64,000 nucleotides of DNA from Lachnospiraceae bacterium GAM79 (GTDB lineage: Bacteria; Bacillota; Clostridia; Lachnospirales; Lachnospiraceae). Where the stretch lies: assembly GCA_020735665.1 (NCBI GenBank), contig CP085928.1, positions 882,001 through 946,000 on the forward strand, written 5' to 3'. Below are positions 63,960 to 64,000 of this stretch, piece after piece. The translations under genes were made by a program, and so were the position numbers. How positions within the stretch are numbered: position 1 is the stretch's first letter; each line of letters opens with the position of its first letter. Below the pieces are notes generated by a model, which was given only the letters and a program-made list of their open reading frames with translations, was not told where the DNA came from and did not search any database.

Positions 63960-64000
63960 ACATCAATTATATATTTTGCAACAAATGAAAGGAAAAAAAT

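Overview
The window looks like a chromosomal segment of a Gram-positive, low-GC Clostridia member, most likely a gut Lachnospiraceae (Coprococcus-like; the genus is a guess). The reasons are PolC-type polymerase III, the cysS-mrnC-rlmB-sigH order, CIRCE-controlled groESL, class IIa GlyRS, pyruvate phosphate dikinase, an M16C protease, DUF6062/CPBP/EFR1-type genes and AGGAGG ribosome binding sites throughout. Nearly all genes lie on the + strand.

Layout. 1-8.5 kb: 3' part of polC, a palindromic repeat, tRNA-Glu, the cysS-mrnC-rlmB-sigH operon, a secreted metallo-beta-lactamase-fold lipoprotein and a Cys-rich/MetH-activation-like fusion protein. 8.5-15.5 kb: tRNA-Thr, a complete IS481-like element with 25-bp flanking direct repeats, glnS, a papain-like peptidase, a second palindromic repeat, a DUF6062 gene and groESL. 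15.7-23.6 kb: a repeat-containing secreted protein, a Mn2+ (yybP-ykoY) riboswitch ahead of a cation antiporter and a GDT1-type transporter, then MATE / AraC regulator / MATE. 23.7-37.1 kb: an accessory stretch of small single-gene units (five GNAT acetyltransferases, a PfkB kinase, a DUF4143 ATPase, a flavodoxin-ferredoxin, hydrolases, a CPBP protease, a deformylase-like protein) with several broken genes, including a decayed duplicate of a neighbouring ATPase-GNAT block. 37.1-45.9 kb: a polyamine locus (LuxR-type regulator, P-II protein, PotABCD importer, aldehyde dehydrogenase, putrescine aminotransferase). 46-60 kb: housekeeping and signalling (rhomboid, glycerate kinase, two-component system, cdd, M16C protease, era-recO, glyS, ppdK). 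60-64 kb: remnant genes, then a complete agr-type quorum-sensing locus.

Main points. The end of the window holds a full peptide quorum-sensing circuit: LytTR regulator, GHKL kinase, a divergent XRE regulator, a 43-residue AgrD-like precursor too short for routine ORF calling, and AgrB. Upstream of agrD are two identical 9-bp repeats 21 bp apart, the usual spacing of LytTR regulator sites. In the polyamine locus, three units (LuxR gene, P-II-pot, putrescine aminotransferase) each have a promoter, then an intrinsic terminator, then the gene within 31-39 bp, so each can be expressed only by reading through the terminator; two of the three leaders resemble each other. The Mn2+ riboswitch predicts that the antiporter and GDT1-type protein act in manganese export.
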